Assembly (NCBI GenBank): GCA_019096065.1
Contig: JAGUCH010000009.1
Coordinates: forward strand, 4,970,001 to 5,034,000
From: Paracyclopina nana
Taxonomy: Eukaryota > Arthropoda > Copepoda > Cyclopoida > Cyclopettidae
Reading direction: 5' to 3'
DNA: 64,000 nt
The notes beneath the pieces are model-generated. The model was not told the origin of the DNA. It made no database searches and saw nothing but the letters and a program-made list of their open reading frames with translations. Position numbers and translations under genes: made by a program. This document shows, piece after piece, positions 32,753 through 45,904 of the stretch. Position 1 is the first letter of the stretch. The number at the start of each line of letters is the position of its first letter.

Positions 32753-34916
32753 ATGAGGTTTTGGGCTGTTCTTTTCTTAATCCTTCCCTTGCTGGCAGAG
32801 TGTAAAAAGTCTGCCAAAGCCACCATTGAAGACATCAGTGATCACAAAGACTTTAAGAAGCTCCTAAGGACCAAAAACAATGTGCTAGTCTACTTTTTTG
32901 ACAAGACAAATGCCAACACAGCCCTGATAGGCAGCCTTAGGGAGGTTGCTGAAAAGGTGAAGGGCACAGGGACCATTGTGAGCGTTAACTGTGGTCACCA
33001 GGATGGGAAAAAGCTCTGCAAGAAGCTCAAGATTGCTTTGCCAAACAAAGGCTATGAGCTTAAGCATTACAAGGATGGAGACTTCCACAAGGACTATGAT
33101 CGGCTTGAAACTGTCGACTCACTCATGACATTCATGAAAGATCCCAAGGGGGATGCTCCATGGGAAGAAGATCCTGGATCTGCCAATGTGGTGCACATCA
33201 AGGATTCCAAGGAGTTTGCCAAGCTGATCAAGAACGAAAAAGGCAGACTACTTATAATGTTCTACGCTCCTTGGTGTGGATATTGCAAGCGGCTCAAACC
33301 AGACTACCAGTTGGCAGCGACTGAGATCAAAGGTAAAAATGAAGACCCTTCATAAAGGGTTTTTGCCAAGAAAGTTCAAGCAAGGTATTACGAAGGCCAT
33401 CAGAAAAATTAGAGGTGTCCGGGTCGTCTTAACCATGTCAAGCATCACATGCTCATTGAACATTCTTGGAATATTTCTACCCATGCTAATCATTCATGAC
33501 TCTTATACTTTTGAAGGTACCGCTGTTGTTGCTGCCATAGACGTCACCAAGCCAGACAATGGATTTGCTAGCAGAAAATACAACATCACTGGCTTCCCAA
33601 CTTTGCTCTACTTTGAAAATGGAGCCATGATGTATCCTTACCAAGGAGAAAACAACCGAGCTGCCATTGTGAGTTTTCTCAAGGATCCCAAGCCGCAACC
33701 AGCCTCCTCTGCCAAGGCTGCTGACAAGGAGTGGAAAGATGAGCCCTCTGAGGTTGTCCACTTGACCGATGACACCTTCGACACTTTCCTAGAGGAGCAA
33801 TCATCAGTACTTGTCATGTTCTACGCACCTTGGTGTGGTCACTGCAAGTCGCTCAAGCCCAAGTTTGTTCAAGCCGCTGCCAATTTGGCCGAGGAGAAAA
33901 TTGATGGCAAGTTGGCTGCTGTGGATTGCACCAAAGAGTCCAAGTTGTCGGGCCGATTCGCCATCAAGGGTTACCCCACAGTGAAATACTTCAAGAATGG
34001 TGCTGAAGCATTCGATGCTGGCCATGTTCGGGATGAGAATGCCATTGTCAATTTTATGAAAGACCCACAAGAACCCCCACCCCCGCCTCCACCCGAAAAA
34101 CCCTGGTCTGAGGAACCGTCTGAAGTTGTCCATTTGAACGAAGAAGGCTTCAAGCCCTTTCTCAAGAAGAAAAAGCACGTACTTGTCATGTTTTACGCCC
34201 CTTGGTGTGGTCATTGCAAGAAGGCGAAACCAGAGCTGATGGCAGCTGCGTCGGCCTACAAGGATGATCCCAAGGTGGAGTTTGCAGCCATCGACTGTAC
34301 CATTGAGAGATCCTTGTGCTCCTACTATGAAGTCTCTGGCTATCCGACCTTCAAGTACTTCAAGTACTTTAGCAAAGCGACCAAGCCTTACCATGGAGGA
34401 AGGACCAAAGATGACTTTATTGCATTTATGAAGGATCCAGAGGATCCCTTGAGTGGCCAAGAGCTGCCCAAGCCTACTCCAGAATCCGAATGGAGAGATC
34501 ATGATGGCGCTGAGCATGTGAAGCATTTGACAACCAGTAGTTTCCACGCTGAGCTGGGTGCTCAAGACCATGCCCTGGTCATGTTTTATGCTCCTTGGTA
34601 ACACATTGTCTGACTTGTTAATCAGTTAATCGTTACGCTTGATCTTGATAGGTGTGGCCATTGCAAGGCAATGAAAGGCGACTATGCTGGAGCTGCTAAG
34701 CGGCTTGCTCAAGATGGATCTGCCAGTTTAATGGCAGCTGTGGATGCCACATTGGAGCATCAGTTGGGTGCCATGTTCAATGTCAAGGGCTACCCCACTT
34801 TGAAGTACTTCCACAAAGGAGTCGAAGGCGAGGAGTACAATGGCGGAAGGCGCAAAATGGACCTTGTCGAGTTCATGAAGAAGAAAGAGAAGACTGCCAA
34901 TAAGGATGAACTGTGA
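32753..34916 (+). CDS. ER protein disulfide isomerase, PDIA5-like, with four catalytic thioredoxin domains
   Basis: Exons 32753-33332, 33517-34597 and 34652-34916; about 641 residues. It has an N-terminal signal peptide ([15 protein letters not shown]), a non-catalytic thioredoxin-like domain (about residues 20-130), then four catalytic thioredoxin domains with active sites CGYC, CGHC, CGHC and CGHC, and a C-terminal KDEL retrieval signal. The last active site is interrupted by the final intron, between the two last bases of the Trp codon. The enzyme forms and rearranges disulfides in the ER lumen. The first part resembles PDIA5/PDIr, which has one inactive plus three active domains in vertebrates, so there is one extra repeat here. 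Proline-rich linkers with repeated MKDP motifs separate the domains. It is convergent with LIX1, 80 bp away. Confidence 0.9.
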
Positions 34917-34996
34917 TTGATCAACTAAGAATCTGAGCCTTCCATTTCAACAACAATAATTAGAATAATAAGTATATACACAGAGAGAAATTAACT

Positions 34997-36168
<1,172 letters not shown>

Positions 36169-36732
36169 TTTGCCCAAATGAGAAAAGTGAAAATATTGTC
36201 TTATTTAAACTGCCAGCAAAGCAAAGCAAGGCAATCACACGGTCCTGTACCAATTGTTGTACCAACTTGCAAACTACCCATAGTTTCTTCTACCTGGACG
36301 CTGCTCAAACCCATTTACTGTACATTAAAAAAGGTGAACGCGCAACCTCGCATTAAAAACTTATTTAAGTTAAACCCAGCTTACAGTACATTTTGCCATC
36401 TTTCTTTAAATTGCAATCTTCTAATTAGGAAATTTCCAATTCAATTCGATGTATTGCTATAATTGTGAAAAAAGAAGAGCATCCTTTTTTTAGCTTCACA
36501 TCTCGTAAATGAAATTTGCATATTTATTCATGAAAGCATTTTTTCTATTTGTTAATTCAATTTTTAAAATGATGAAACCATTGAGCATTTTTATAAAAGC
36601 GCCATCAATATTTTTTAAATAAAAGGTTGCGTGAGAAAAGTCGCGAAATTGACGCGCGTCATCAAAATGAAAACAAATCGGTGAAACGTTGTAGAAAGAA
36701 ATAAGGAGAAGTGAATTTTTGTGGAAATTATC

Positions 36733-38739
36733 ATGGCCAACAAGAGACCTTTCGGCAAAATAGCACTGAATTTGGGTGGGCTTAAATTGGACAAGACTGA
36801 GGAGCAGGCAATTGTGAATGAAGCCGCTTCTACATCCGGATTCGGAGCATTTGGCAAAAAAGATGATGACACTGGCAAGAAAAGTGAAGAGGTGGATTTG
36901 GTGGCTGAGCCGGATCCGGACTTGGCGAATGTCATGGGATTTTCCGGATTTGGTGACTCACGGAAAGCCAAACAGTTTGACATGAGTCAAATCCTGGAGG
37001 AAGCCAAAGTGAAAGCTCGTGAACGGAATGCGGCCCAAAATGCACTATTGGAAGCTGAAGCTGAAAAAATGGCATCTGCTCCTAAAGCTGCCAACCGACC
37101 TAGTCCAAGCGCAGCTGTTACCAATGCTGAGCATCAAAAGGAAGCCAAAAATGAGGAGTCTGACGATAATGATTTTGTTGGTCCTCCAGCGCCAGACAAA
37201 ACAGAGGACCAGGACTCAAATGATGACTCAAACGACGACGACGAAGAAGAAGACGAAAATGACTTGTCAAAGAAAATTCCCACTTCACATGAAGTTCAAT
37301 TGGGCCATGGCGAGCGAGCTGTTACATCATTGGCCATTGACTCGTCTGGAGCCAGACTCGTTTCTGGAGGCATCGATTTCGAGGTTAAGTTCTGGGATTT
37401 TGCTGGCATGGATGCCAGCCTAAGGAGCTTTCGATCTCTTAAGCCATGCGAGAGCCATGTCATCCGGAACCTCGAATACTCCTCGACAGGTGACAAGATC
37501 CTTGTCATTGCTGCCAACTCGCAGGCCAAAGTTCTCGACAGAGATGGGCATGAGATCCTTGAATGTGTCAAGGGTGATCCATATGTCGTGGATGTCAGTC
37601 GCAATAAAGGCCATGTCGGACCGTTGACTTCAGGCTGTTGGCACCCTAAGATCAAGGATGAATTCCTCACAGCATCGCAAGACAACAGCCTCAGGATCTG
37701 GATGGTGGACAAGAAGGGGAAGACATCGAAGAACATCATCAAGACCAAGTCAAAGAAGAGTGGCTTGAAAACGGTGCCAACTGCCTGCACCATCAGTCGT
37801 GATGGCTTACTGGTGGCTGCGGCTTGCCAAGATGGCTCCATTCAATTGTGGGACCATAGGAAGACATTTGTTAATGTGACCATGCAGGTGCCAAATGGTC
37901 ATGCCAATGGATCGGACACATCCAGCATCGCTTTCTCCTACGACAACAGATGCATTGCCACTCGTGGAGGCGATGACACACTCAAGTTATGGGACATTCG
38001 TGCTTTCAAATCACCTCTCCATGTTATGGACGATTTGTACTCACGTTTCGACATGACCGAGTGCTGTTTCAGTCCGGACGATCGCATGGTCATCACTGGC
38101 ACATCGATGGCCAAAGGCGAGTCATCTGGAAGACTGGTGTTCCTGAATAGGGACACCTTTGAAAAAGTCAGCGATATTGAAATCGAAAATGCCCACATCA
38201 TTCGCACAAGGTGGCATCCACGGTTGAACCAGATCATGGTTGGATCTGGTGATGGAGTCGTGCGAGTGTACTATGATCCATTGATATCAGTGAACGGTGC
38301 CAAGCTCTGCGTGGTGAGGAAGAGGTCCAAGGCAAAGCAGACATCATACGTCGCGACCCAACAAATCATTACGCCTTATTCGCTGCCACTGTTCAAGGAG
38401 GATCGACAAAGGTCGACGAAAAGGCAGGAAGAAAAGGCGAGGAAGGATCCGGTCAAATCGCGAAGGCCAGACTTGCCACTTGGCATGCGAGGCACAGGTG
38501 GAAGGGTGACATCAGGTGGAAGCACCTTGCACTCCTGGATGGCAAAGCAGATTTCAGTGAAGAACAAGGATGACCACATCGATCCAAGGGAGAGGATTTT
38601 GAGGCATGCGGAGGAGTCGGCCAAGAACCCCTACTGGATTGACCCAGCCTACAAAAACACTCAACCCAAGCCCGTATTCCAAGATGTATCTGGTGAAGAA
38701 CCTCCAGAGAAGAAAACACGAAGCGAAACTTTTGGTTGA
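36733..38739 (+). CDS. WDR70: WD repeat-containing protein 70
   Basis: Single-exon frame of about 668 residues (human about 650). The N-terminus has MGFSGFG and a long acidic stretch (about residues 140-180). The WD40 propeller spans about residues 185-520, with recognisable VKFWDFAG, LRIWMVDK, IQLWDHRK and LKLWDIRA strands. The C-terminal region has the family-typical block ILRHAEESAKNPYWI. WDR70 acts in the nucleus with CUL4-DDB1-RNF20 in H2B ubiquitination at DNA breaks. The chosen start is the ATG at 36733; upstream codons in this frame lack ATG. It is divergent from LIX1 across about 560 bp of AT-rich sequence. Confidence 0.92.
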   Translation: MANKRPFGKIALNLGGLKLDKTEEQAIVNEAASTSGFGAFGKKDDDTGKKSEEVDLVAEPDPDLANVMGFSGFGDSRKAKQFDMSQILEEAKVKARERNAAQNALLEAEAEKMASAPKAANRPSPSAAVTNAEHQKEAKNEESDDNDFVGPPAPDKTEDQDSNDDSNDDDEEEDENDLSKKIPTSHEVQLGHGERAVTSLAIDSSGARLVSGGIDFEVKFWDFAGMDASLRSFRSLKPCESHVIRNLEYSSTGDKILVIAANSQAKVLDRDGHEILECVKGDPYVVDVSRNKGHVGPLTSGCWHPKIKDEFLTASQDNSLRIWMVDKKGKTSKNIIKTKSKKSGLKTVPTACTISRDGLLVAAACQDGSIQLWDHRKTFVNVTMQVPNGHANGSDTSSIAFSYDNRCIATRGGDDTLKLWDIRAFKSPLHVMDDLYSRFDMTECCFSPDDRMVITGTSMAKGESSGRLVFLNRDTFEKVSDIEIENAHIIRTRWHPRLNQIMVGSGDGVVRVYYDPLISVNGAKLCVVRKRSKAKQTSYVATQQIITPYSLPLFKEDRQRSTKRQEEKARKDPVKSRRPDLPLGMRGTGGRVTSGGSTLHSWMAKQISVKNKDDHIDPRERILRHAEESAKNPYWIDPAYKNTQPKPVFQDVSGEEPPEKKTRSETFG

Positions 38740-39464
38740 TCACAAAAGTGCTCCACAATTTATACGTTTTGTTCGAGTAACTAAATCCTACTTGTTAGTA
38801 AATGTAAGCTTGTATAAGTCGTTTAATGGCCATTATTCCTCCATATTAATTTTTTTCAAGGGTTGCTTTAAGTAGCTTAGCTCAATTAGTAATCCCTTCC
38901 TTTCTTTACAAAGCATTTTTAAAAGCTGCAAATTTTTCTTCCAAATGCCTCCATTTCTTTGTTGATTCTAGTGATTTTTTTCAGGGCTATGGGAAACTGA
39001 CTCCATCTGTGGTTCTCAGAGCAGTTTAGGGACTATTTTTGCTTTCCAGTAGAACTAGGGTTGTTTGTGGCAAAATGAAAAATTCTCTGAAATCCTGAAC
39101 ATTTTGCAGATGTCTTCAAATTACAGCTTGGTTGCATTTTGGTTTTATGCTACAATATCTTCAGTTTTACTATAAAAGCAATAGTGATGGAACGAGCTTT
39201 GGCTTGGCTTGAAAGTTTGATGTAAAAGCTTGAAACAAAAAAAAATTGTCAAATTTGGGGACTAATATAGGATTATACTCCTCTAGGCTGGAGGATAACA
39301 CGAATTATTTTATTGTGTCAAGTGGCAGATCACTTGTTCGCTCCGCTCACTCGTTTAAAAACCTAGACTCATTGTTTAGGCAAATTCTGACCCTTTTTTG
39401 TCTCAAAAGCCCCTTTCGAAGACTTTTGAAGATGATTTCTTCAATATTAAGGAAACTTTGCATT
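38740..39464. other. Intergenic between convergent WDR70 and NOP16
   Basis: AT-rich sequence holding the 3' ends of both genes. No further gene or repeat was recognised. Confidence 0.5.
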
Positions 39465-40090
39465 TTATTCATCGAGGAATCCTCGTTCTTTCGCATACAC
39501 ATTGAACTGCTCCGGAATGGTGATGAACTTGAGCAACTTCTGTCGTATTTGCTTGGGTGTCTCTTGCCAAATGTTCTTGGGATCTTTGGCCATTGCCTTG
39601 AAGTCATCACCGTGCTTGTCCAAGCAATAAGTGATCCACTTGACTTGTTCGCTAGGAAAGCGAAAGCTTGGCTTTCGATTGCTTTCAGCCTCAGCAGCTT
39701 CAGCCTCTAATCGCTTAATGACCTCTGACTTCTCCTTGACAACCTTCTTGTCTTGGTCTTGATCTTCTTCTTCTTCTTTGGTGAGCTTTTCGACCAATTT
39801 GGCCTTCATCGATTTCTCACCGACAACTTCATTGGCATCAAATGCAACTCCCATTTTAATCATGTTATTTCGGATTGACTCTTTTGGATCCCACAACTCT
39901 TTCATGACATCACTATAACAAAAAACAACACCAATGGCATAAAGGTACTTTTTTGTCTTTGAAACTTTTTTCCTTACCTTGAAACTTTGATGTTGTCTTT
40001 GCGAGTTTTCTCTTGCGACTTTTTTATTCGCCTGCGATTGCGATCATGGCGAAACTTTTGACGTTTCCTCAATTTATGCAATTTGGGCAT
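39465..40090 (-). CDS. NOP16: Nucleolar protein 16
   Basis: Exons 40090-39978 and 39912-39465, joined phase 2; about 186 residues (human 178). The first exon is very basic (RKRQKFRHDRNRRRIKK), as expected for a nucleolar targeting region. The second carries the family blocks ELWDPKESIRNNMIKMG, SEQVKWITYCLDKHGDDFKAM and WQETPKQIRQKL. NOP16 is a 60S ribosome assembly factor. An acidic and Lys-rich insert lies in the middle (KEEEEDQDQDKK). The ATG is the first in frame after a clean leader. Confidence 0.9.
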
Positions 40091-40880
40091 CTTTTCTGGC
40101 TGAAGTCACTTTAAACACAACTCTATCTACTCTCAGTACTTCACTTGCTTTTACTTTTCTGTTTGTAAACAACACATGGTAGAGGCACGGATCTGTGAGT
40201 GAAATGACGGTACCATGATTTTATAATATGGACGATTTTTTTATTACATCTCATCAATTAATCATTAGACAGTTGCATAGCGCAATTGCGCAAAAATTTC
40301 GATAGATGAGGCAATTTCATCATTATTTTATCACCTTGTCGCGAAATATTGCAAGTGTAATGACATTGCCATTATTTTCTAGAGCATAAATAATTAAAAT
40401 TACGCGAAATCATATGCACGTGATGTGTGCAACCAACTTTGAAGAGCTACAAAAAATTCATAAAGCGATAAAATTATCCAATTTTTGTTTGCGTTCTTGG
40501 ATGCTGATTTAGCATATCACATTTAGCGCTAATGGGACAATAGGTCGTTCTCACCGAACCTTGTTTACTAAAAATTCAGCCAAAAATAGCTGTTAATGGC
40601 TTCCTGCTTGGATCAAAAAATCAAAAAAATCTGGCTATATATTCTAATTATTATCAATATCTAGCACTAATTTTAAAGAACACTAAGGATGTTCAAGGAT
40701 TTCCTTATGGTGCTGGAATGCTAAATTTGCTATTGGAATGAGCGCAAAATGTCCGTTTCTGTGTGAAGTAGCAAATCGAAATTTGAGCATAGAGTTTTTT
40801 AGAGCTTGAGTATCATGTTATCACACTTTTCGGCCCCATTATCAATTTAGCACTCATTCAGCTTTGTTGTCCCCCAATAA
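40091..40880. other. Intergenic, no gene seen
   Basis: AT-rich region between the divergent NOP16 and nicotinic receptor genes. No promoter motif stands out. Confidence 0.5.
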
Positions 40881-43800
40881 ATGAGCATGATTAAGCTCAA
40901 ATCAGCCCAGCTAGCTATTCTGCTTTATTTTCTAGGTATTGGTAGTTTTGGCTCTAAAGTCTATAATTGGCAAAGTTTAGTTTTTATCACAGCTGTGATT
41001 GGACCTGCCTATGGCATCGAGACACCTCAGCAAAGGCTGAGAAACCACTTGCTTCAGAATTATGACAAGTCTGTCACTCCCATTGAGCATCATGATCAAC
41101 CTATGCATGTTCAATTAGGACTGGTGGTTCTTCACATCGATCTGGATGAAGTCACCTCCATCATGTCATTAGATGCTTGGGTCAGGCTGAAATGGGCTGA
41201 TGAACACCTCACCTGGGATCCTAACCAGTATGAAAACATCCAAAAACTTCATCTAAGTCCTGAGGAAATTTGGCTGCCTGACATAGTCCTTTACAACAAG
41301 TGAGTAACTATGGGACATTTGGTTTTCAGAAAATTTGATTTTTAGACATTTGATTTTTAAACAGTTGATTTTGAGACAATTGATTTTGTGACATTTGATT
41401 ACGAGGCATTTTATTTTGAGACATTTGATAATGAGACATTCACCATTTGGGACATTGATTTTAGGGACATGTGCTCTTTAAGGGCTACGCGCATGTGTCC
41501 TGTTTTACAAAAAAATAGCAAATTATTAAGTTTATATTCTTGGAACATAATGTTCCATAGCCAATGAGGCAACAAGGCGATTTTGTTTTTACTAAAGAAA
41601 GCAAATTGTCATAAAGGCATTTGTCACATAGCATATTGTCACATAGAACAATGGCCCATACCAAATTGTCACATAGCATATTGTCACATAGCTTATAGTC
41701 ACATAGCATTTTGTGTTATAGCATATTGTCTCATAGCAAATTGTCCCATAGCAAATTATCTAATAGCACAATGGTTCATAGCCTTGGTCACGTAGCTTAT
41801 TGTCACATGGCATATTGTCTCATAGCATATTGTCACATGGCAAATTAGCTCATAGAATATTGTCAATTAGGATTTTATCTCATAGCACATTGTCTCATAG
41901 CAATTTGTCGGTCTCAGGACTTTTGCCCTTGGCCGTTTGCCCTTGGTCTATTTGCCCTTGGCCGTTTGCCCGTAGAGACTTGCCCATGAGACTTTTGCCC
42001 TTGGGAACTTTTGCCTGTAGTATATTTGCCCTTGAGACATTTGCCCTTGGGGACGTTTGCCTTTGGGGACTTTTGCCCTAGGGGACTTTTGCCCTTGGGG
42101 ACTTTTGCCCCTGGGGACTTTTGCCCCTGGGGACTTTTGCCCCTGGGGACTTTTGCCCCTGGGGACTTTTGCCCCTGGGGACTTTTGCCCCTGGGGACTT
42201 TTGCCCCTGGGGACTTTTGCCCCTGGGGACTTTTGCCCCTGGGGACTTTTGCCCCTGGGGACTTTTGCCCCTGGGGACTTTTGCCCCTGGGGACTTTTGC
42301 CCCTGGGGACTTTTGCCCCTGGGGACTTTTGCCCCTGGGGACTTTTGCCCCTGGGGACTTTTGCCCCTGGGGACTTTTGCCCCTGGGGACTTTTGCCCCT
42401 GGGGACTTTTGCCCCTGGGGACTTTTGCCCCTGGGGACTTTTGCCCCTGGGGACTTTTGCCCCTGGGGACTTTTGCCCCTGGGGACTTTTGCCCCTGGGG
42501 ACTTTTGCCCCTGGGGACTTTTGCCCCTGGGGACTTTTGCCCCTGGGGACTTTTGCCCCTGGGGACTTTTGCCCCTGGGGACTTTTGCCCCTGGGGACTT
42601 TTGCCCTTGGGGACTTTTGCCCCTGGGGACTTTTGCCCTTGGGGACTTTTGCCCCTGGGGACTTTTGCCCCTGGGGACTTTTGCCCCTGGGGACTTTTGC
42701 CCCTGGGGACTTTTGCCCCTGGGGACTTTTGCCCCTGGGGACTTTTGCCCCTGGGGACTTTTGCCCCTGGGGACTTTTGCCCCTGGGGACTTTTGCCCCT
42801 GGGGACTTTTGCCCCTGGGGACTTTTGCCCCTGGGGACTTTTGCCCCTGGGGACTTTTGCCCCTGGGGACTTTTGCCCATGGGCACTTTTGCCCCTGGGG
42901 ACTTTTGCCCCTGGGGACTTTTGCCCCTGGGGACTTTTGCCCCTGGGGACTTTTGCCCCTGGGGACTTTTGCCCCTGGGGACTTTTGCCCCTGGGGACTT
43001 TTGCCCCTGGGGACTTTTGCCCCTGGGGACTTTTGCCCTTGGGGACTTTTGCCCCTTGGCACTTTTGCCCTTGGGGACTTTTGCCCTTGGGGACTTTTGC
43101 CCTGGCCTTGAAGACTTTTGCCCTAGGGGATATTTGCCCTTGGTGACTTTTGCCCTAGCCTTGAAGACTTTTGCCATAGGGGATATTTGCCCTTGGGGAC
43201 TTTTGCCCTTGGGGACTTTTGCCCTGGCCTTGAAGACTTTTGCCCTAGGGGATATTTGCCCTTGGTGACTTTTGCCCTAGCCTTGAAGACTTTTGCCATA
43301 GGGGATATTTGCCCTTGAGGACTCTAGCCCTTGAGACTTCTGCCCTTGAGAACTTTTGCCCTCCTAAACTTTTGCCCTTTGTGACATTGGCCTTTTGAGA
43401 CTTTTGGCTGTGGGTCTTTTGGTTGTGGGGACTTTTGCCTATGAGGACTTTCTATTGGTTGCTTTTACTTTGTCCAGTAGATCAATTGGCCTTGTACACG
43501 CACACGGACAAAATTCAGATTTAATTTTCATTATTCTCTAATTGTAGGTTAAAAGCAAATTAACAGAACTTCAAAAAAGTCCAAAAAGGGCAAAGGTCCC
43601 CAAGGGCAAAGGTCCCCAAGGGCAAAAGTCCCCAAGGGCAAAAGTCTCCAAGGGCAAAAGTACCCAAGGGCAAAAGTCCCCAAGGGCAAAAGTCCCCAGG
43701 GGCAAAAGTCCCTAAGGGCAAAAGTCCTCATGGGCAAAAGTCCCCAAGGGCAAAAGTCTCAAGGGCAATAGTCCTCAAGGGCAAAAGTCCTAAGGGCAAA

Positions 43801-45691
43801 AGTCTCAAAGGGCAAAAGTGTCCATGGGCAAAAGTTTCAAGGGCAAAAGTCTTCATGGGCAAAAGTTCAATGGGCAAAAGTACCAAGGGCAAACGGCCAA
43901 GGGCAAACAGCCAAGGGCAAAAGGGACGCAGCCCAATTTGTCTCATAGCAATTTGTCACATAGCATATTGTTCCATAGAAAATTGTCTCATTGAATTTTG
44001 TCTCATAGTGTGACACTTTGTTATGAGACAATTTGATATGGAACAATATGCTAGATGACTATATGCTATGAGACAATATTGTATGAGACAATATGCTATG
44101 TGACAATATGCTATGGGTCATTGTGCTATGAGACAATTTGCCATGAGACAGTATGCCGTGTGACATTGAGCATAGGCCAATCCGGCAGGGTATATTACTG
44201 GATAATTAAAGAATGTTAGCTTTTAGGGGTTAGTGCTACTTATAATGGGACATTATGATATATAGGCACCTGCAATGATAAAAACTTTGGGCTTTTTTTC
44301 ATTGAGCTGGGCACATGTGCGTAGCCTCTTTAAGGCATTCGCCTCTTGGAAAATGTCCCTCTAAAGACATCTACCAGCCGGGAAATTTGCCCATAGGAAT
44401 TTTTGCGTTTTAGGACATTGGTACCTGAGCACATTTGCCTCTTCAAACAGAGTAACATTTTAAAAAGAGACATTTGCCTGTGAGGACCTTTGAAAATAGT
44501 AGCCTTTATTTGGGGCATGCAGGCAAATGTGCAATTAATATTTCGTTTCTTAGTGCTGATGAAGGGAGCATTGCCCATTTTAGTGGTACATACGCCATAG
44601 TGGAGCATGATGGCTCCATATTTTGGGTGCCACCTGCTTTTTTCAAGTCTTTCTGTGAGATGAACATGAAGTCTTGGCCGTATGACACTCACCTGTGCTC
44701 TTTTACTTTTGGCTCTTGGACCAAGCATGGCAATGAAATCAACTTGACCATGTTTCATACCAATGTGGAAATTGAACCAAGTCATTTTGCGGAGAATCCC
44801 CAATGGGACATTGTTGGCGATATTTCAGCTGTGCATTCTTCAAAAATCTATGACTGCTGTCCTGAAGCGTACATTGATGTGACTTACACATTTCAAGTCA
44901 GGAGAAATTCCCCAGCATTGGCTACCGTGGTGAATGTTCCCATTGTAGGTAATTTGATTAGGAAGTAATCAAGAAAATCCCAAAGCTTTTGATTCTAAAA
45001 GTCCCAAAGAATTTTTTAAAAATTTAATAATCCTAAAAACTAGTACAACTAGTGAATTCACCGTAAAACACCTAGAACTTAGCTGAAAATGGAAAACGTT
45101 TATTTGTTTTCAATTTGCTTACAGTGATTTCAACAATGGTGACATTTTCATTTTTGCTTGGTCCCAAGTCTGAGACTAAAGTGCTCATAAATGCAATGGC
45201 TGCAGTGATAACTGTCCTGGTTTTAGCCTCACTTGGACACTTAGTGAATTTCTCCAAACATACCATGCCCACTGTGGGTAAGGTCAAATCAAAAAATATT
45301 TGTGTGCCTCATTTTTTTCATTCCTTTGGTACCTCAAGTTTCAGTGTATGGAACAATTGCTGTTATGGTGGGACTGGCTCTGTTTTTGAACATTGTCACT
45401 TTGCACTTAGCCAGCTCTCAATGGTCTACTCCACCACCAGTTTGTCTGACCTCATTTTTCACAGCTAGTTTGGTGAACAAAGTGCTTTGCATTGGAAAGT
45501 ACAGAGATCAGATGGCGAATGCCTCAAAAAGAATTGAAGTGTCCCAAAGCCCCATTGAGGATGAAGCAAAAGGGGCAAAGATGTGCGAAATCCTGAGTCA
45601 TGACTGGCTCTTGGTTCTGGCAGGCGCTGAGAAGATGTTTTTCTTTCTATTCTCAGCCATCTTTGCAGTTCTTGCCTTGGCCGAGTTTTAA
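40881..45691 (+). CDS. Nicotinic acetylcholine receptor-type Cys-loop channel, alpha-like subunit
   Basis: Exons 40881-40935, 40993-41299, 44554-44948, 45125-45277 and 45339-45691, all in phase; about 420 residues. The signal peptide spans the first short intron (AQLAILLYFL joined to AVIGPAYG). The ligand-binding domain has DIVLYNN with loop A Asp, the Cys loop (Cys, 13 residues, Cys in FCEMNMKSWPYDTHLC) and vicinal cysteines in YDCCPEAY, the mark of alpha subunits. TM1 spans the exon 3/4 join. TM2 follows ETK, consistent with cation selectivity. TM3 and TM4 are present, but the TM3-TM4 loop is short (about 75 residues), so the protein is smaller than typical nAChR subunits of about 500. Binds acetylcholine at the plasma membrane, probably as part of a pentamer. 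The 3.25-kb second intron carries the minisatellite complex. AATAAA follows at about 45737. The 57-bp first intron is a multiple of three with no stop. Confidence 0.85.
41583..41925 (+). repeat. Degenerate tandem repeat, CATAGCATATTGTCA-like unit
   Basis: About 20 imperfect head-to-tail copies of a 15-bp-class unit (CATAGCATATTGTCA, with variants CAAATTGTC and CTTATTGTC) in the nAChR intron. It abuts the GC-rich 16-bp array. Confidence 0.8.
41926..43435 (+). repeat. 16-bp minisatellite, unit TGGGGACTTTTGCCCC
   Basis: Roughly 60 near-perfect direct copies fill about 42,100-43,020, with diverged copies on both sides (including GCCTTGAAGACTTTTGCCCT variants after 43,100). Because 16 is not a multiple of three and the unit has no stop, several frames on both strands stay open for over 1 kb. 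The predicted Gly/Pro/Lys-rich or Leu/Gly/Phe-rich peptides with a 16-residue period are therefore artefacts of the repeat, not genes. CCCC and GGGG meet at each unit junction, so single strands can fold or form G-quadruplexes. Confidence 0.95.
43575..43925 (-). repeat. Inverted arm of the 16-bp minisatellite
   Basis: About 20 copies of AAAAGTCCCCAAGGGC and variants, the reverse complement of the array at 41926-43435. It is separated from that array by about 140 bp of unrelated sequence. Confidence 0.9.
43935..44175. repeat. Outer repeat: few direct then inverted copies of the CATAGCATATTGTC family
   Basis: First come copies in the same direction as the 41583 array (TTGTCACATAGCATATTG), then the reverse complement (CTATGAGACAATATGCTATG) from about 44030. 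With the 16-bp arms this makes a nested inverted structure around a centre near 43,500. Confidence 0.8.
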
Positions 45692-45904
45692 GCTTTAACT
45701 TCAAAGGGCTGCTGTACATCAAAGAATTTGAATTCAATAAAAAATGAAGTACAGTGACAATGCCATAGTATCCTTATTAACTATAATTTATGGCCTTCAA
45801 TATGTGTTTTCTCTCAAAAATGCATGTAATGGCTTCATGGGTAATTACCACAAACTTTTCACTTTCCAAACAGATTGATTTTTTCTCATTAGGTTCACCA
45901 TGGA

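Noticed and set aside
41914-43268. Five long open frames on both strands across the 16-bp array
   Set aside because: They are created by a stop-free 16-bp tandem repeat read in several frames; the periodic peptides and lack of splice or start context show they are not genes.
41926-43435. CRISPR array
   Set aside because: The repeat is direct with no spacers, lies in an intron of an animal gene, and no cas genes exist.
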